From a bacterium (GTDB lineage Bacteria > Verrucomicrobiota > Verrucomicrobiia > Limisphaerales > J093), in contig JAJXTA010000014.1 of the NCBI GenBank assembly GCA_021784265.1, forward strand, positions 1 to 13,668: a DNA stretch of 13,668 nt, read 5' to 3'. The notes under the pieces were generated by a model, which ran no database searches, had not been told where the DNA came from, and saw only the letters and a program-made list of their open reading frames with translations. Positions 6,680 to 13,668 of this stretch are shown piece after piece (positions within the stretch are counted from its first letter, which is position 1; every line of letters starts with the position of its first letter). The translations under genes were made by a program, and so were the position numbers.

Positions 6680-7096
6680 ATGGTCTATCAGGAACAACTC
6701 ACCCTGGCGACCCAGGGCCACGGCGACACGCACGACCTGACGGCAGAGCTGCGCCGGATTGTGACGGCCGCCCGCATCCGCACCGGTGTGGCCCACGTCT
6801 CTAATCTCGGGAGCACCGCGGCGGTGGGCATTATTGAATTCGAGCCGGGACTGGCCGGCGACCTGCCGGCGTTGCTTGATCGTTTGATCCCCCCGAGCCG
6901 GGCCTACGGCCACGAGCGGGCTTGGCACGATGGCAACGGCCATTCCCATCTCCAAGCGACGCTGCTCGGCCAATCCCTCACCGTGCCCGTGGGTGAGGGG
7001 CGACTCCTCCTGGGCACCTGGCAACAGGTCTTCCACCTCGAATGCGACGTCCGCCCGCGGCGGCGCGTGGTGGTCGTCACGCTGCTCGGGGAGTAG
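6680..7096 (+). CDS. yjbQ: YjbQ/UPF0047 family protein (secondary thiamine-phosphate synthase-like)
   Basis: 138 residues, the usual length for this single-domain family and the same length as Escherichia coli YjbQ. Family landmarks are GVAHVSNLGSTAAVGIIEFE (36-55), the metal-site region W82-H-D-G-N-G-H88-S-H90-L followed by QATLLGQSLTVPV (92-104), and LGTWQQVFHLECD (111-123). The C-terminal strand ends VVVTLLGE. YjbQ proteins show weak thiamine-phosphate synthase activity when overproduced, but their physiological role is not settled. The typical threonine pair of the 'PHTTAAV' strand is replaced by LGSTAAV here. ATG at 6680 is preceded by GAGAG, a weak ribosome-binding site. The gene is divergent from larB and followed after 171 bases by glnE. 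Confidence 0.9.
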   Translation: MVYQEQLTLATQGHGDTHDLTAELRRIVTAARIRTGVAHVSNLGSTAAVGIIEFEPGLAGDLPALLDRLIPPSRAYGHERAWHDGNGHSHLQATLLGQSLTVPVGEGRLLLGTWQQVFHLECDVRPRRRVVVVTLLGE

Positions 7097-7113
7097 CGCG
7101 CGGTCCCTCCCCG
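7087..7113 (+). terminator. Inverted repeat over the yjbQ stop codon (weak terminator candidate)
   Basis: CGGGGAG (7087-7093) can pair with CTCCCCG (7107-7113) around a 13-base loop that contains the TAG stop codon. No T-tract follows, so function as a terminator is only a possibility. The rest of the 171-base gap up to glnE is GC-rich sequence with no visible gene. Confidence 0.25.
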
Positions 7114-7230
7114 GGTGCGGCGAGCATCTCCAGGCGCTCCGTCGGGGTGAGCGACCGGTGAACCAACCCGCGGCCCAGGCGCCTCGCGCGGCCCTCCTCC
7201 GCCGCCGCCCCTCCGCCGCCGGGAAAGAGA

Positions 7231-7259
7231 TTGTGCCCACCGCCACGCCGGCTTATGTA
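7231..7259 (+). promoter_or_regulatory. Candidate glnE promoter (leaderless geometry)
   Basis: TTGTGC (7231-7236) lies 17 bases from TATGTA (7254-7259), and the glnE ATG follows 8 bases later. The -35 hexamer, spacing and closeness to ATG repeat those in front of the minus-strand oxidoreductase gene. No Shine-Dalgarno is seen before glnE. The -10 hexamer is only three of six matches to consensus, so this rests mainly on the repeated arrangement. Confidence 0.35.
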
Positions 7260-7267
7260 CGATTGGC

Positions 7268-10200
7268 ATGCCGAAACATCGCTGGGCTGGCACACTCGCA
7301 CGCTGTGCGGACCCCCCGCGCGCCGCGCACTACCTGGGCCTGTTGCGCGCAAGCGCGGCCGAACCGGCATGGGAGCAAGCGGCGCCGGAGCCGCGCCGCC
7401 TGCTGGCGGCCTTGTTGAGTGGGTCCCAAGCCTTGGCCGAGTCCTTAGTCGCCCACCCGGAGTGGCTCCCGACGCTGCTGGGGCCGCGGCAGTTGGCGTA
7501 TGCGCGCCGCAAAGAAGGTTTGGCGCGGGAGGTGCAAGAATGGCTCCCCGCGCTCCTCGCCCAGGGGGATTACGCCGCCGCCCTGGCCCGGCTCCGCCTC
7601 TTCAAACAGCGCGAGCTCTTGCGCATCGGGGCGCGAGACCTGGCCCGGCTGGGCCAGTTGCCCGACATCCTCCAGGAGCTCTCGGACCTGGCGGACGTAT
7701 GCCTTGGGGCGGTGTATCAAACCTGCGGGCGGCAGTTGGTCCAGGCCGTGGGGCAACCGTGGCATCGCGACGCGCAGAACCGCTGGCGCCCGACCGCCTT
7801 CTGCATCCTGGGCTTAGGCAAGCTGGGCGGCCAGGAGCTCAACTACAGTTCGGACGTGGACGTGCTCTTCGTCTATGACGAGGAGGGGGTGGTCTCCCGC
7901 GAGCCTCCCCGCGCGGACGCCGCGGCCGGTAGCGCGCTGAGCAATCACCAGTTCTTCAAGCGCTTGGCCGAAACCATCGTGGCCGAGGTCAGCCGGGTGA
8001 GCCCGGAGGGTTTCCTGTATCGGGTGGACCTCCGGCTGCGCCCCGAGGGGCCGAACGGTCCGCTGGCCCGCTCGCTGGCCAGCTTCGAAACGTACTACGC
8101 CCAGTGGGGCCAAACCTGGGAGCGGATGATGCTCATCAAGGCGCGGTTGGTGGCCGGGGACCCCTCCCTGGCGGGTGAGTTCCTGGAAATGATCCAACCC
8201 TTCCGCCATCCCCGCTCCCTGGGCGAACCGGCGCTGCGCGAGATCGCCCTGATGAAGCAGCGGATCGAGCAGGAGGTGGTGAAGGCGGGCGAGATGGACC
8301 GCAACGTTAAACTGGGGCGTGGCGGCATTCGGGAGATCGAGTTTGTCGCCCAGACCCTCCAGGTGCTCCATGCCGGACGCCATCCGTTTCTGGCCGATCC
8401 CCAGACCCTTCCAACGCTGCAAAAGCTGGTGCGCTACCACCTCTTGAGCGGCGCGGAGGCCCAGGCGCTCAGCACCGCCTACACCTTCCTCCGCGAGGTC
8501 GAGCACCGCTTGCAGATGGAGAACAACCTCCAGACCCACACGCTCCCCACCAGCCCGGAGGCCGGCGCTCGCCTCGCTAAACTCATGGGGTATGCCTCAG
8601 TCCGGGCTTTTAACGTGGCCCTGACCCACCACCGCAACCACGTCCGCCGCGTCTATGAGGCCCAGGTCGCCAGCAAGCTGGCCGAGGTGCGGCCCGCGCT
8701 GCTGCCGGAGCTGGAAGGCCGCGAGACGGAGTGGAAGCGCCTTCTGGCGGACCATCGCTTCCGGGATCCTGACCACGCCCTGAGGCTGGTGACGGCCTTC
8801 GTGCACGGGCCGGGGTTCGGCCATGTCTCGGCCCGGACGGTGGACTTCGCCCGCCAACTCCTGGCGCGACTGCTGGCCCTCTGTCCACGCCCGAGCCGCG
8901 GGTCGGAACCCAACGCCGAGAACGCCGCGGGCACGAGCCGCCCATCCCTCCAACCGCCCGCACTCGCCAATCCCCCGGGCGGCGACCCGCAGGCCCGCCT
9001 CCTCTCCGACCCCGACCGGGTCCTGGCACGCCTGGATAGTTTCATCGGCGCGTACGGGGCACGGGCACTGTTGTTCGAGACCTGGGCGACCAACCCCTCG
9101 CTCTTCGATCTGCTCGTGCTCCTGTTCGACCGCTCCGAATTCCTGGCGGAAAGCGCCATCCGCACCCCGGACATGGTGGACGAATTGGAACTGAGCGGCC
9201 GACTGCGCCGCGCCAAGACCACCGACCAGATCCTGGCTGAGCTGCGCTTGGGCCTTACGGATGCCGACCAGCACCGCTGGTTGCGCCGTTACTACCAGAC
9301 CGAGCTGATGCGCATCGGCCTGCGTGATATCCTGGGATTGGCCGACGTCGAGCAGAACCTGGTCGAACTGTCGTCCTTGGCGGAGGCCTGCGTGCGCTAC
9401 GCCCTCGAGGTGGTGTTGCACCGCCACCGCCTGGCTTCAGCCCCGCTGGCGATCATTGGCTTAGGCAAACTCGGCGGAGGCGAACTCAATTACGGTTCCG
9501 ACCTGGACGTGATGTTCGTGGCGGGGGCCTCGCCGCGGGCTCTGCCGCGCTGGCAGAAGCTGGCCGTCGAGTTCATGGACCTGTTGGGCCGCCCCACGGA
9601 GTTCGGCACGACCTTTGCCATCGACGCCCGCCTCCGTCCGGACGGCGAGAAAGGGCTCTTGGTCAACACCCTGGCCGCTTACGAGGAGTATTATCGGCGG
9701 CGCAGCCAACTGTGGGAGGTCCAAGCCCTTTCCCGCGCCCGCCCGGTTGCCGGCGACGCCGGGGTCGGCCGCCGCTTTGCGGCCCTGGTCGGCGTGCTCA
9801 CCGATTTCCGCGCCCCGCAACACGCGGCGGCGCCGGCCCAAGACCCCGCGTGGCGCCAGCAGATCGCCCGCATGCGGGAGCGGATCGAGAACGAACGCAC
9901 CCCGCGCGGGGAGGAACCACTGGCGATCAAGACCGGGGCCGGCGGCCTGATGGACGCGGAGTTTATCGCCCAAGCGTTCTGCCTGGCTCAGGGCTGGCAC
10001 GAACCCAACACCCTGCGCGCCCTCGAGCGCGCCCGGGACCAGCAGGTGTTGCCCCAGACCCAAGCCGCGCTGCTCATCGAGAACTACCGCCGCCTTCGGC
10101 GGGTCGAGGCGATTCTACGGCGTTGGAGTTACGCGGGGGAAACCGTCTTGCCCGCCGACCCCGCCCCGCTTTATCGGGTGGCCGTCCGCTGCGGCTTCCC

Positions 10201-10285
10201 TACCGCCGCGGCGTTCCTGGCGGCGGTGACGCGCTACCGGCAGAACCTCCGTTCCGTTTACGACCAAGTGTTTCGCCGCCCCTGA
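7268..10285 (+). CDS. glnE: GlnE, bifunctional glutamine synthetase adenylyltransferase / adenylyl-removing enzyme
   Basis: 1005 residues, slightly longer than the roughly 945-residue Escherichia coli enzyme. GlnE adds and removes AMP on a tyrosine of glutamine synthetase, under control of PII protein and glutamine, and so tunes cytosolic ammonia assimilation. Two nucleotidyltransferase domains are intact. The N-terminal adenylyl-removing domain has GLGKLGGQELNYSSDVDVLF (182-201 region) with YRVDLRLRPEG downstream and GRGGIREIEFVAQ later. The C-terminal adenylyl-transferring domain has GLGKLGGGELNYGSDLDVMF from residue 731, then AIDARLRPDGEKG and GAGGLMDAEFIAQ. The aspartate pairs SDVD and SDLD are the expected metal ligands. 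A Pro/Ala-rich linker at about 540-577 separates the halves and explains part of the extra length. ATG at 7268 is the most upstream start in frame. No glutamine synthetase or PII gene is in the window. lnt follows after 58 bases. Confidence 0.97.
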   Translation: MPKHRWAGTLARCADPPRAAHYLGLLRASAAEPAWEQAAPEPRRLLAALLSGSQALAESLVAHPEWLPTLLGPRQLAYARRKEGLAREVQEWLPALLAQGDYAAALARLRLFKQRELLRIGARDLARLGQLPDILQELSDLADVCLGAVYQTCGRQLVQAVGQPWHRDAQNRWRPTAFCILGLGKLGGQELNYSSDVDVLFVYDEEGVVSREPPRADAAAGSALSNHQFFKRLAETIVAEVSRVSPEGFLYRVDLRLRPEGPNGPLARSLASFETYYAQWGQTWERMMLIKARLVAGDPSLAGEFLEMIQPFRHPRSLGEPALREIALMKQRIEQEVVKAGEMDRNVKLGRGGIREIEFVAQTLQVLHAGRHPFLADPQTLPTLQKLVRYHLLSGAEAQALSTAYTFLREVEHRLQMENNLQTHTLPTSPEAGARLAKLMGYASVRAFNVALTHHRNHVRRVYEAQVASKLAEVRPALLPELEGRETEWKRLLADHRFRDPDHALRLVTAFVHGPGFGHVSARTVDFARQLLARLLALCPRPSRGSEPNAENAAGTSRPSLQPPALANPPGGDPQARLLSDPDRVLARLDSFIGAYGARALLFETWATNPSLFDLLVLLFDRSEFLAESAIRTPDMVDELELSGRLRRAKTTDQILAELRLGLTDADQHRWLRRYYQTELMRIGLRDILGLADVEQNLVELSSLAEACVRYALEVVLHRHRLASAPLAIIGLGKLGGGELNYGSDLDVMFVAGASPRALPRWQKLAVEFMDLLGRPTEFGTTFAIDARLRPDGEKGLLVNTLAAYEEYYRRRSQLWEVQALSRARPVAGDAGVGRRFAALVGVLTDFRAPQHAAAPAQDPAWRQQIARMRERIENERTPRGEEPLAIKTGAGGLMDAEFIAQAFCLAQGWHEPNTLRALERARDQQVLPQTQAALLIENYRRLRRVEAILRRWSYAGETVLPADPAPLYRVAVRCGFPTAAAFLAAVTRYRQNLRSVYDQVFRRP

Positions 10286-10343
10286 CCGCGGGGTCTGGAG
10301 GGGCGGGCTTGCCTTCATCGCCGGTTGGGGCAAGCTCAGCGCG

Positions 10344-12065
10344 TTGCGCGCGCTCAGGATCAGCAAGCTCTTCAGCCGCCGGGCCGCGGTGGCTGCGGGC
10401 GCGGGTTTGATGCTCGCTCTCGCCTTCCCCAAACCCGGCTGGGCCGCGCTGGCGTGGCTCGCGCCCGGGACGCTGCTAGGGGCCGGCCTCGGCGCCCGCG
10501 GGTGGCAACGGCTCCGCCTCGGCTATCTGGCGGGGTGCGTGCATTACCTCGTCTCGCTCCACTGGCTATTGTTCATCCCGTTTCCCGCCGGGGCCATCGC
10601 CGGGTGGCTGGCTTTGAGCGCGTACCTGGCGCTCTATCCGGCGTGCTGGTTGGGCTTGTGTCTCTGGTGGGCGCCGGGGTGCGAGCCGCCAACCCTGCCG
10701 GGCGTGTCGCCGCCGCTGCCCGGGACGGAGCCGGGGTTCAGCCTCCCGGGGCGCGTGCCGTGGTGGCGGGGCGCGCTTTGGTACGCGGCCTGTGCGGCCG
10801 CGTGGGTGGCCTGGGAGATGGTCGTGGGCCGTTTTCTCACCGGCTTTCCCTGGAATTTCCTGGGCGTCAGCCAGTACCGGGTCGTGCCGCTGGTGCAAAT
10901 CGCATCCATCACCGGAGTTTATGGTGTCTCCTTCCTGGTTGCTTGGACCTCGGTCGCCTTCCTCGGCGGCGCGCGGCGGTGGGCGGCCGAGCTGGCGCGG
11001 CCCGTCCTCAACCCGCGGGGGCGGGGCCTCGCGCTTGGGGGCGGGGCTGGGGCCATGCGGGCGACGCTGCTGGCCGACGTGGCGCTGCCTTTGGCGGCGG
11101 TGCTGGTGGCCGCCGGTTGGGGGGCGGGGCGGGTCTTCCAACCTGTGTTGCCGGTTCGGGAGTTGCGGGTCGCCCTCATCCAACCCAGCATCCCGCAGGA
11201 GTTGATCTTCGATCCGCGCGAGACGACAAACCGCTTCCGCGCCTTGCTGGACCTCTCCCGTCTGGCCCTGGCCACGCAGCCGGACCTCCTGGTCTGGCCG
11301 GAGGCCTCGTTGCCCAGCCTCAGCGAAGCGGACTACCAGGCCATCACGAACCTGGTCGCCACCCATCGCGTGTGGATGATCTTCGGCGCCGATGACGCCA
11401 CCCGCCAGCCCGCCCCCGCCAACGGTTATGACTATTTCAACGCCGCCTTCCTGTTCAGTCCGGGCGGTCATTACGTCGCCACCTACCATAAACGCCGCCT
11501 CGTCATCTTTGGCGAGTACGTCCCACTCGCCGAGTGGCTGCCGGTGGTGAAGCGCCTGACGCCCATCGAGGACGGTTTCACCCCGGGCGGAACTCCCGTC
11601 CCGTTCCGGCTGACCGAGCCACCGGCCAACCTGGGGATTCTCATCTGTTTCGAAGACGTCTTCCCTGGCCTGGCGCGGACCGAGGTCGCTCCCGACACGG
11701 ATTTCCTCCTCAACCTGACCAACGACGGCTGGTTCGGCGAAAGCGCGGCCCAATGGCAACAAGCGGCCAATGCCGGTTTTCGGGCGATTGAAAATGGGCT
11801 GCCGTTGGTGCGCTGCACGAACAATGGGTTAACCTGCTGGATTGATGCCTGGGGACGCTGGCGCGAGGCCGGGGTGGGCGAGGGGCGGGACGTTTACGCG
11901 CCGGGCTTCACAACCGTGGCGGTACCGTTACGACCCGCCGGACACCCGCGGCCGCCCACCTTCTACCACCGCTACGGCGACTGGTTCGGTTGGGCGTGCG
12001 TTGCCGTTACCCTGCTGCTGACAGCCCGCCCGAGCCTTTGCCGCGGCCGGCATCCCAGCGCCTAG
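10344..12065 (+). CDS. lnt: Lnt, apolipoprotein N-acyltransferase
   Basis: 573 residues. Lnt is an inner-membrane enzyme that transfers an acyl chain from phospholipid to the N-terminal cysteine of lipoproteins, the last maturation step before outer-membrane sorting. Several hydrophobic segments fill residues 13-260, followed by a nitrilase-like domain from about 273. The catalytic triad is present: E320 in VWPEAS, K383 in YHKRRL and C435 in LICFED. The supporting E391 (GEYVP) and E437 are in the same spacing as in the Escherichia coli enzyme. NLTNDGWFGES (457-467) is also conserved, and a final hydrophobic stretch covers about 546-560. A Pro/Gly-rich loop at 110-140 looks longer than usual. 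No ATG precedes the first membrane segment; TTG at 10344 is the best start, with only a distant GGGG upstream. The gene follows glnE closely and precedes prfB, so co-transcription is likely. Confidence 0.95.
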   Translation: MRALRISKLFSRRAAVAAGAGLMLALAFPKPGWAALAWLAPGTLLGAGLGARGWQRLRLGYLAGCVHYLVSLHWLLFIPFPAGAIAGWLALSAYLALYPACWLGLCLWWAPGCEPPTLPGVSPPLPGTEPGFSLPGRVPWWRGALWYAACAAAWVAWEMVVGRFLTGFPWNFLGVSQYRVVPLVQIASITGVYGVSFLVAWTSVAFLGGARRWAAELARPVLNPRGRGLALGGGAGAMRATLLADVALPLAAVLVAAGWGAGRVFQPVLPVRELRVALIQPSIPQELIFDPRETTNRFRALLDLSRLALATQPDLLVWPEASLPSLSEADYQAITNLVATHRVWMIFGADDATRQPAPANGYDYFNAAFLFSPGGHYVATYHKRRLVIFGEYVPLAEWLPVVKRLTPIEDGFTPGGTPVPFRLTEPPANLGILICFEDVFPGLARTEVAPDTDFLLNLTNDGWFGESAAQWQQAANAGFRAIENGLPLVRCTNNGLTCWIDAWGRWREAGVGEGRDVYAPGFTTVAVPLRPAGHPRPPTFYHRYGDWFGWACVAVTLLLTARPSLCRGRHPSA

Positions 12066-12070
12066 ACACT

Positions 12071-12127
12071 CGCCCCGGCGGCGGGCCGGGTCAGCGGGCG
12101 GGGCGGGAATTGGCTCGCCACCCGGCC
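12071..12127 (+). repeat. Inverted repeats between lnt and prfB
   Basis: GGCCGGGT (12084-12091) has a perfect inverted copy ACCCGGCC (12120-12127), 28 bases apart. A shorter pair, CGCCCC at 12071-12076 with GGGGCG at 12100-12105, overlaps it, so the two structures would exclude each other. This could be a terminator or 5' leader structure for prfB, but there is no T-tract and the region is very GC-rich. Confidence 0.25.
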
Positions 12128-12153
12128 GCACACCCCCTAGTATGGCAAGATAT

Positions 12154-13300
12154 ATGTTTGACGCGATCGAGTTGCAGGTGGGCGGGTTGGCGGAGAAGCT
12201 GACGCAGTTGCGGAGGTTTCTTTGACGTGCCGAACGTACAGAAGCGGCTGGGGGAGCTGGACGCCCTCATGGCCGGCGAGAGTTTCTGGAACAATCGCGA
12301 GCTAGCCCAGCAGCGGATCGATGAGGCGAACACCCTCCGCAAAAAGATCGAGCCCCTCCTCGCCGCCGAAAAGGCGGTCGAGGACTTCCATCTGATGGTG
12401 GAGTTGGGTCGGGCGGAGCCGGAAAGCGCGCAAGTCCCCTTGCGGCAGCAACTCGAACGGGATGTGGCGCAGCTCACCAAGGAGGTCGGCGCCCTGGAGC
12501 TGCGCGTCCTGCTGAGTGGGCCGCATGACAAGCGCAACTGCATCTTGAACATCAACGCCGGGGCGGGCGGCACCGAGTCGTGCGACTGGGCTAACATGCT
12601 CCTGCGCATGTACCAGCGCTGGGCCGAAGTGCGTGGGTGGAGCACCGACGTGACGGATGCCTTGCCAGGGGACGTTGCCGGCCTGAAAAGCGCCACCCTG
12701 CTCGTCGAAGGCGAGAACGCCTACGGCTTCTGCAAAGCCGAGCGCGGGGTCCACCGCTTGGTGCGCATCTCCCCGTTCGACGCCAACAAACGCCGGCACA
12801 CCAGTTTCGCCAGCGTCGATGTCATCGCCGAGATCGAAGAAAACGCCGAGGTCGTGGTGCCCCCCAACGAACTGAAGGTCGATACCTACCGTTCCGGGGG
12901 TAAGGGCGGTCAGAACGTGAACAAGGTCGAGACGGCGGTGCGGATCACGCACCTGCCCACCGGCATCGTGGCGGCGAGCCAAAACCAGCGCTCCCAGCAC
13001 CAGAACCGGGCTACCGCCATGCGCCTGCTCCTTTCCAAGCTCTACGCCCAACGCGTCGATGCCCAAAAGGCCGAGATGGAGCGCTTTTATGGGGAGAAGG
13101 GCAATATCTCGTGGGGCAACCAGATTCGCAGCTATGTCTTCCAGCCCTACCGGATGGTGAAAGACCTGCGCACCGGCGTCGAGACCAGCGATCTGCAGCG
13201 CGTGATGGACGGCGAGCTGGACCCGTTCGTCAATGCGTGGCTGCGCGCCGGCGGGCCAACACGCCGGCTGGCCGGGGTGCGCGACGTCGAAGAGGATTAG
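12154..13300 (+). CDS. prfB: Peptide chain release factor 2 (RF2), made by programmed +1 frameshift
   Basis: RF2 ends translation at UGA and UAA. The gene is two overlapping frames: 12154-12222 ([12 protein letters not shown]...RRFL) then, after skipping T12223, 12224-13300 ([12 protein letters not shown]...). The joined product is 381 residues. The stop-codon reading tripeptide SPF is at 206-208 and identifies RF2 rather than RF1. The peptidyl-hydrolysis GGQ motif is at 251-253 in [12 protein letters not shown]; both lie within a residue or so of their Escherichia coli positions. ATG at 12154 aligns with the MFEIN start of the E. coli protein; an in-frame ATG at 12142 would add four residues, and neither has a strong Shine-Dalgarno. 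The GTG at 12227 is not a real start. Synthesis is autoregulated: scarce RF2 leaves UGA unread and promotes the shift. trpC begins 10 bases after the stop. Confidence 0.97.
12212..12226 (+). promoter_or_regulatory. prfB programmed +1 frameshift site
   Basis: The slippery CTT (12220-12222) is followed by the in-frame stop TGA (12223-12225) and C12226, the classical CUU UGA C of prfB genes. An internal Shine-Dalgarno, GGAGG (12212-12216), ends 3 bases before CTT, the same geometry as the AGGGGG element of Escherichia coli prfB that stimulates slippage. After the shift the ribosome reads GAC (Asp), giving the conserved ...FLDV junction. Confidence 0.96.
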
Positions 13301-13310
13301 CCCAGTCCCG

Positions 13311-13668
13311 ATGAGCATTCTCCAGACGATCCTCGCCCACAAACGCCAGGAACTCGCCACCCTCCCCTCGCGGGCTGTGGACGCCGCCACCCTCCGGCAG
13401 GCCCTGGCCGCGCGCGCCGACCGACGCGACTTCCTGGCCGCCCTCCGCCAGCCCCGCCGCGGACGCGTCGCCCTGATCGGCGAGGTGAAGAAGGCCTCCC
13501 CTTCGGCGGGCGTCATTCGCCCCGACTTCGACCCGGTGCAACTGGCGATCCAATACGCGGCGGCGGGCGCCACCTGCCTCTCTGTCCTCACCGATGAGCG
13601 CTTCTTCCAGGGCTCGCTCCGGTACCTGCGGGAGATCCGGCAGGCGGTGGCACTACCATTCCAGAGCA
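13311..13668 (+). CDS. trpC: TrpC, indole-3-glycerol-phosphate synthase (3' end outside window)
   Basis: The first 119 residues are present and the frame runs off the window. The start [15 protein letters not shown] is the usual N-terminal helix. The catalytic-strand motif [11 protein letters not shown] (57-67) carries E58 and K60, matching the conserved Glu and Lys of the active site, and [12 protein letters not shown] (91-102) is the next conserved barrel strand. The enzyme closes the indole ring of carboxyphenylaminodeoxyribulose phosphate in tryptophan synthesis, in the cytosol. It starts 10 bases after prfB, so it is probably read from the same transcript; the only ribosome-binding-like bases (GAGG) are inside the last prfB codons. 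No other trp gene or trp attenuator is visible in the window, and no TrpF or TrpD fusion can be judged from this fragment. Confidence 0.95.
   Translation, partial: MSILQTILAHKRQELATLPSRAVDAATLRQALAARADRRDFLAALRQPRRGRVALIGEVKKASPSAGVIRPDFDPVQLAIQYAAAGATCLSVLTDERFFQGSLRYLREIRQAVALPFQS

Noticed and set aside
7097..7267. Possible small gene or RNA between yjbQ and glnE
   Set aside because: Only GC-rich sequence with short open frames lacking ribosome-binding sites; no tRNA-like or riboswitch-like fold recognised by eye.
10325..11395. 356-codon open frame overlapping lnt in another plus-strand frame
   Set aside because: Low-complexity Gly/Arg/Ala translation; the lnt frame has all catalytic residues.
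12227..13300. prfB as a plain ORF starting at GTG 12227, or as a frameshifted pseudogene
   Set aside because: The CTT TGA C site with GGAGG upstream is the known functional recoding signal, and the upstream frame encodes a normal RF2 N-terminus.

Overview
The window is dense, GC-rich bacterial chromosome with eleven protein-coding genes and almost no non-coding space; no gap exceeds about 175 bases. Lnt (apolipoprotein N-acyltransferase) points to a double-membrane bacterium. A Tat-exported Gfo/Idh/MocA oxidoreductase, a UPF0434/Trm112-like protein of the 'MIDPELL' type and a PKD/Calx-beta surface protein together suggest the Planctomycetes-Verrucomicrobia group, probably Verrucomicrobiota. 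That placement is inference from gene style, not a marker-gene result.

Layout. (1) 1-2008, plus strand: the 3' part of a large secreted protein with five PKD domains joined by polyproline linkers, then two Calx-beta domains. (2) 2059-3405, minus: a Tat-signal Gfo/Idh/MocA oxidoreductase, convergent with the PKD gene and separated from it by two small hairpins. (3) 3480-6573, minus: a likely operon larB > larC > trm112-like > universal stress protein. larB/larC and larC/trm112 each share a 4-base ATGA stop/start overlap. (4) 6680-13668, plus: yjbQ (UPF0047), glnE, lnt, prfB and the start of trpC. The 106 bases between larB and yjbQ form a divergent promoter region.

How the genes work together. 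LarB and LarC catalyse the first and last steps of nickel-pincer nucleotide (NPN) cofactor synthesis. The sulfur-inserting LarE and any NPN-using LarA-type enzyme are not in the window, so the client enzyme is unknown. LarC is a single continuous reading frame with a 43-residue histidine-rich insert that looks like a nickel-binding arm. The plus-strand block is housekeeping: nitrogen control (GlnE), lipoprotein maturation (Lnt), termination at UGA/UAA (RF2) and tryptophan synthesis (TrpC).

Points that need care in annotation. prfB is split by the classical autoregulatory +1 frameshift (CTT TGA C), so a plain ORF call loses its first 24 residues. Several genes have longer in-frame upstream extensions that should be trimmed (the oxidoreductase, larC and the Trm112-like gene). 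larB and lnt appear to use TTG starts. The oxidoreductase gene and glnE are both preceded by TTGTGC-N17-TATG(A/T) promoter-like elements placed so close to ATG that leaderless mRNAs are plausible. I found no mobile element, CRISPR array, tRNA or rRNA, and no clearly novel system. The most interesting parts are the lar cluster with its His-rich LarC, and the recently duplicated PKD modules.
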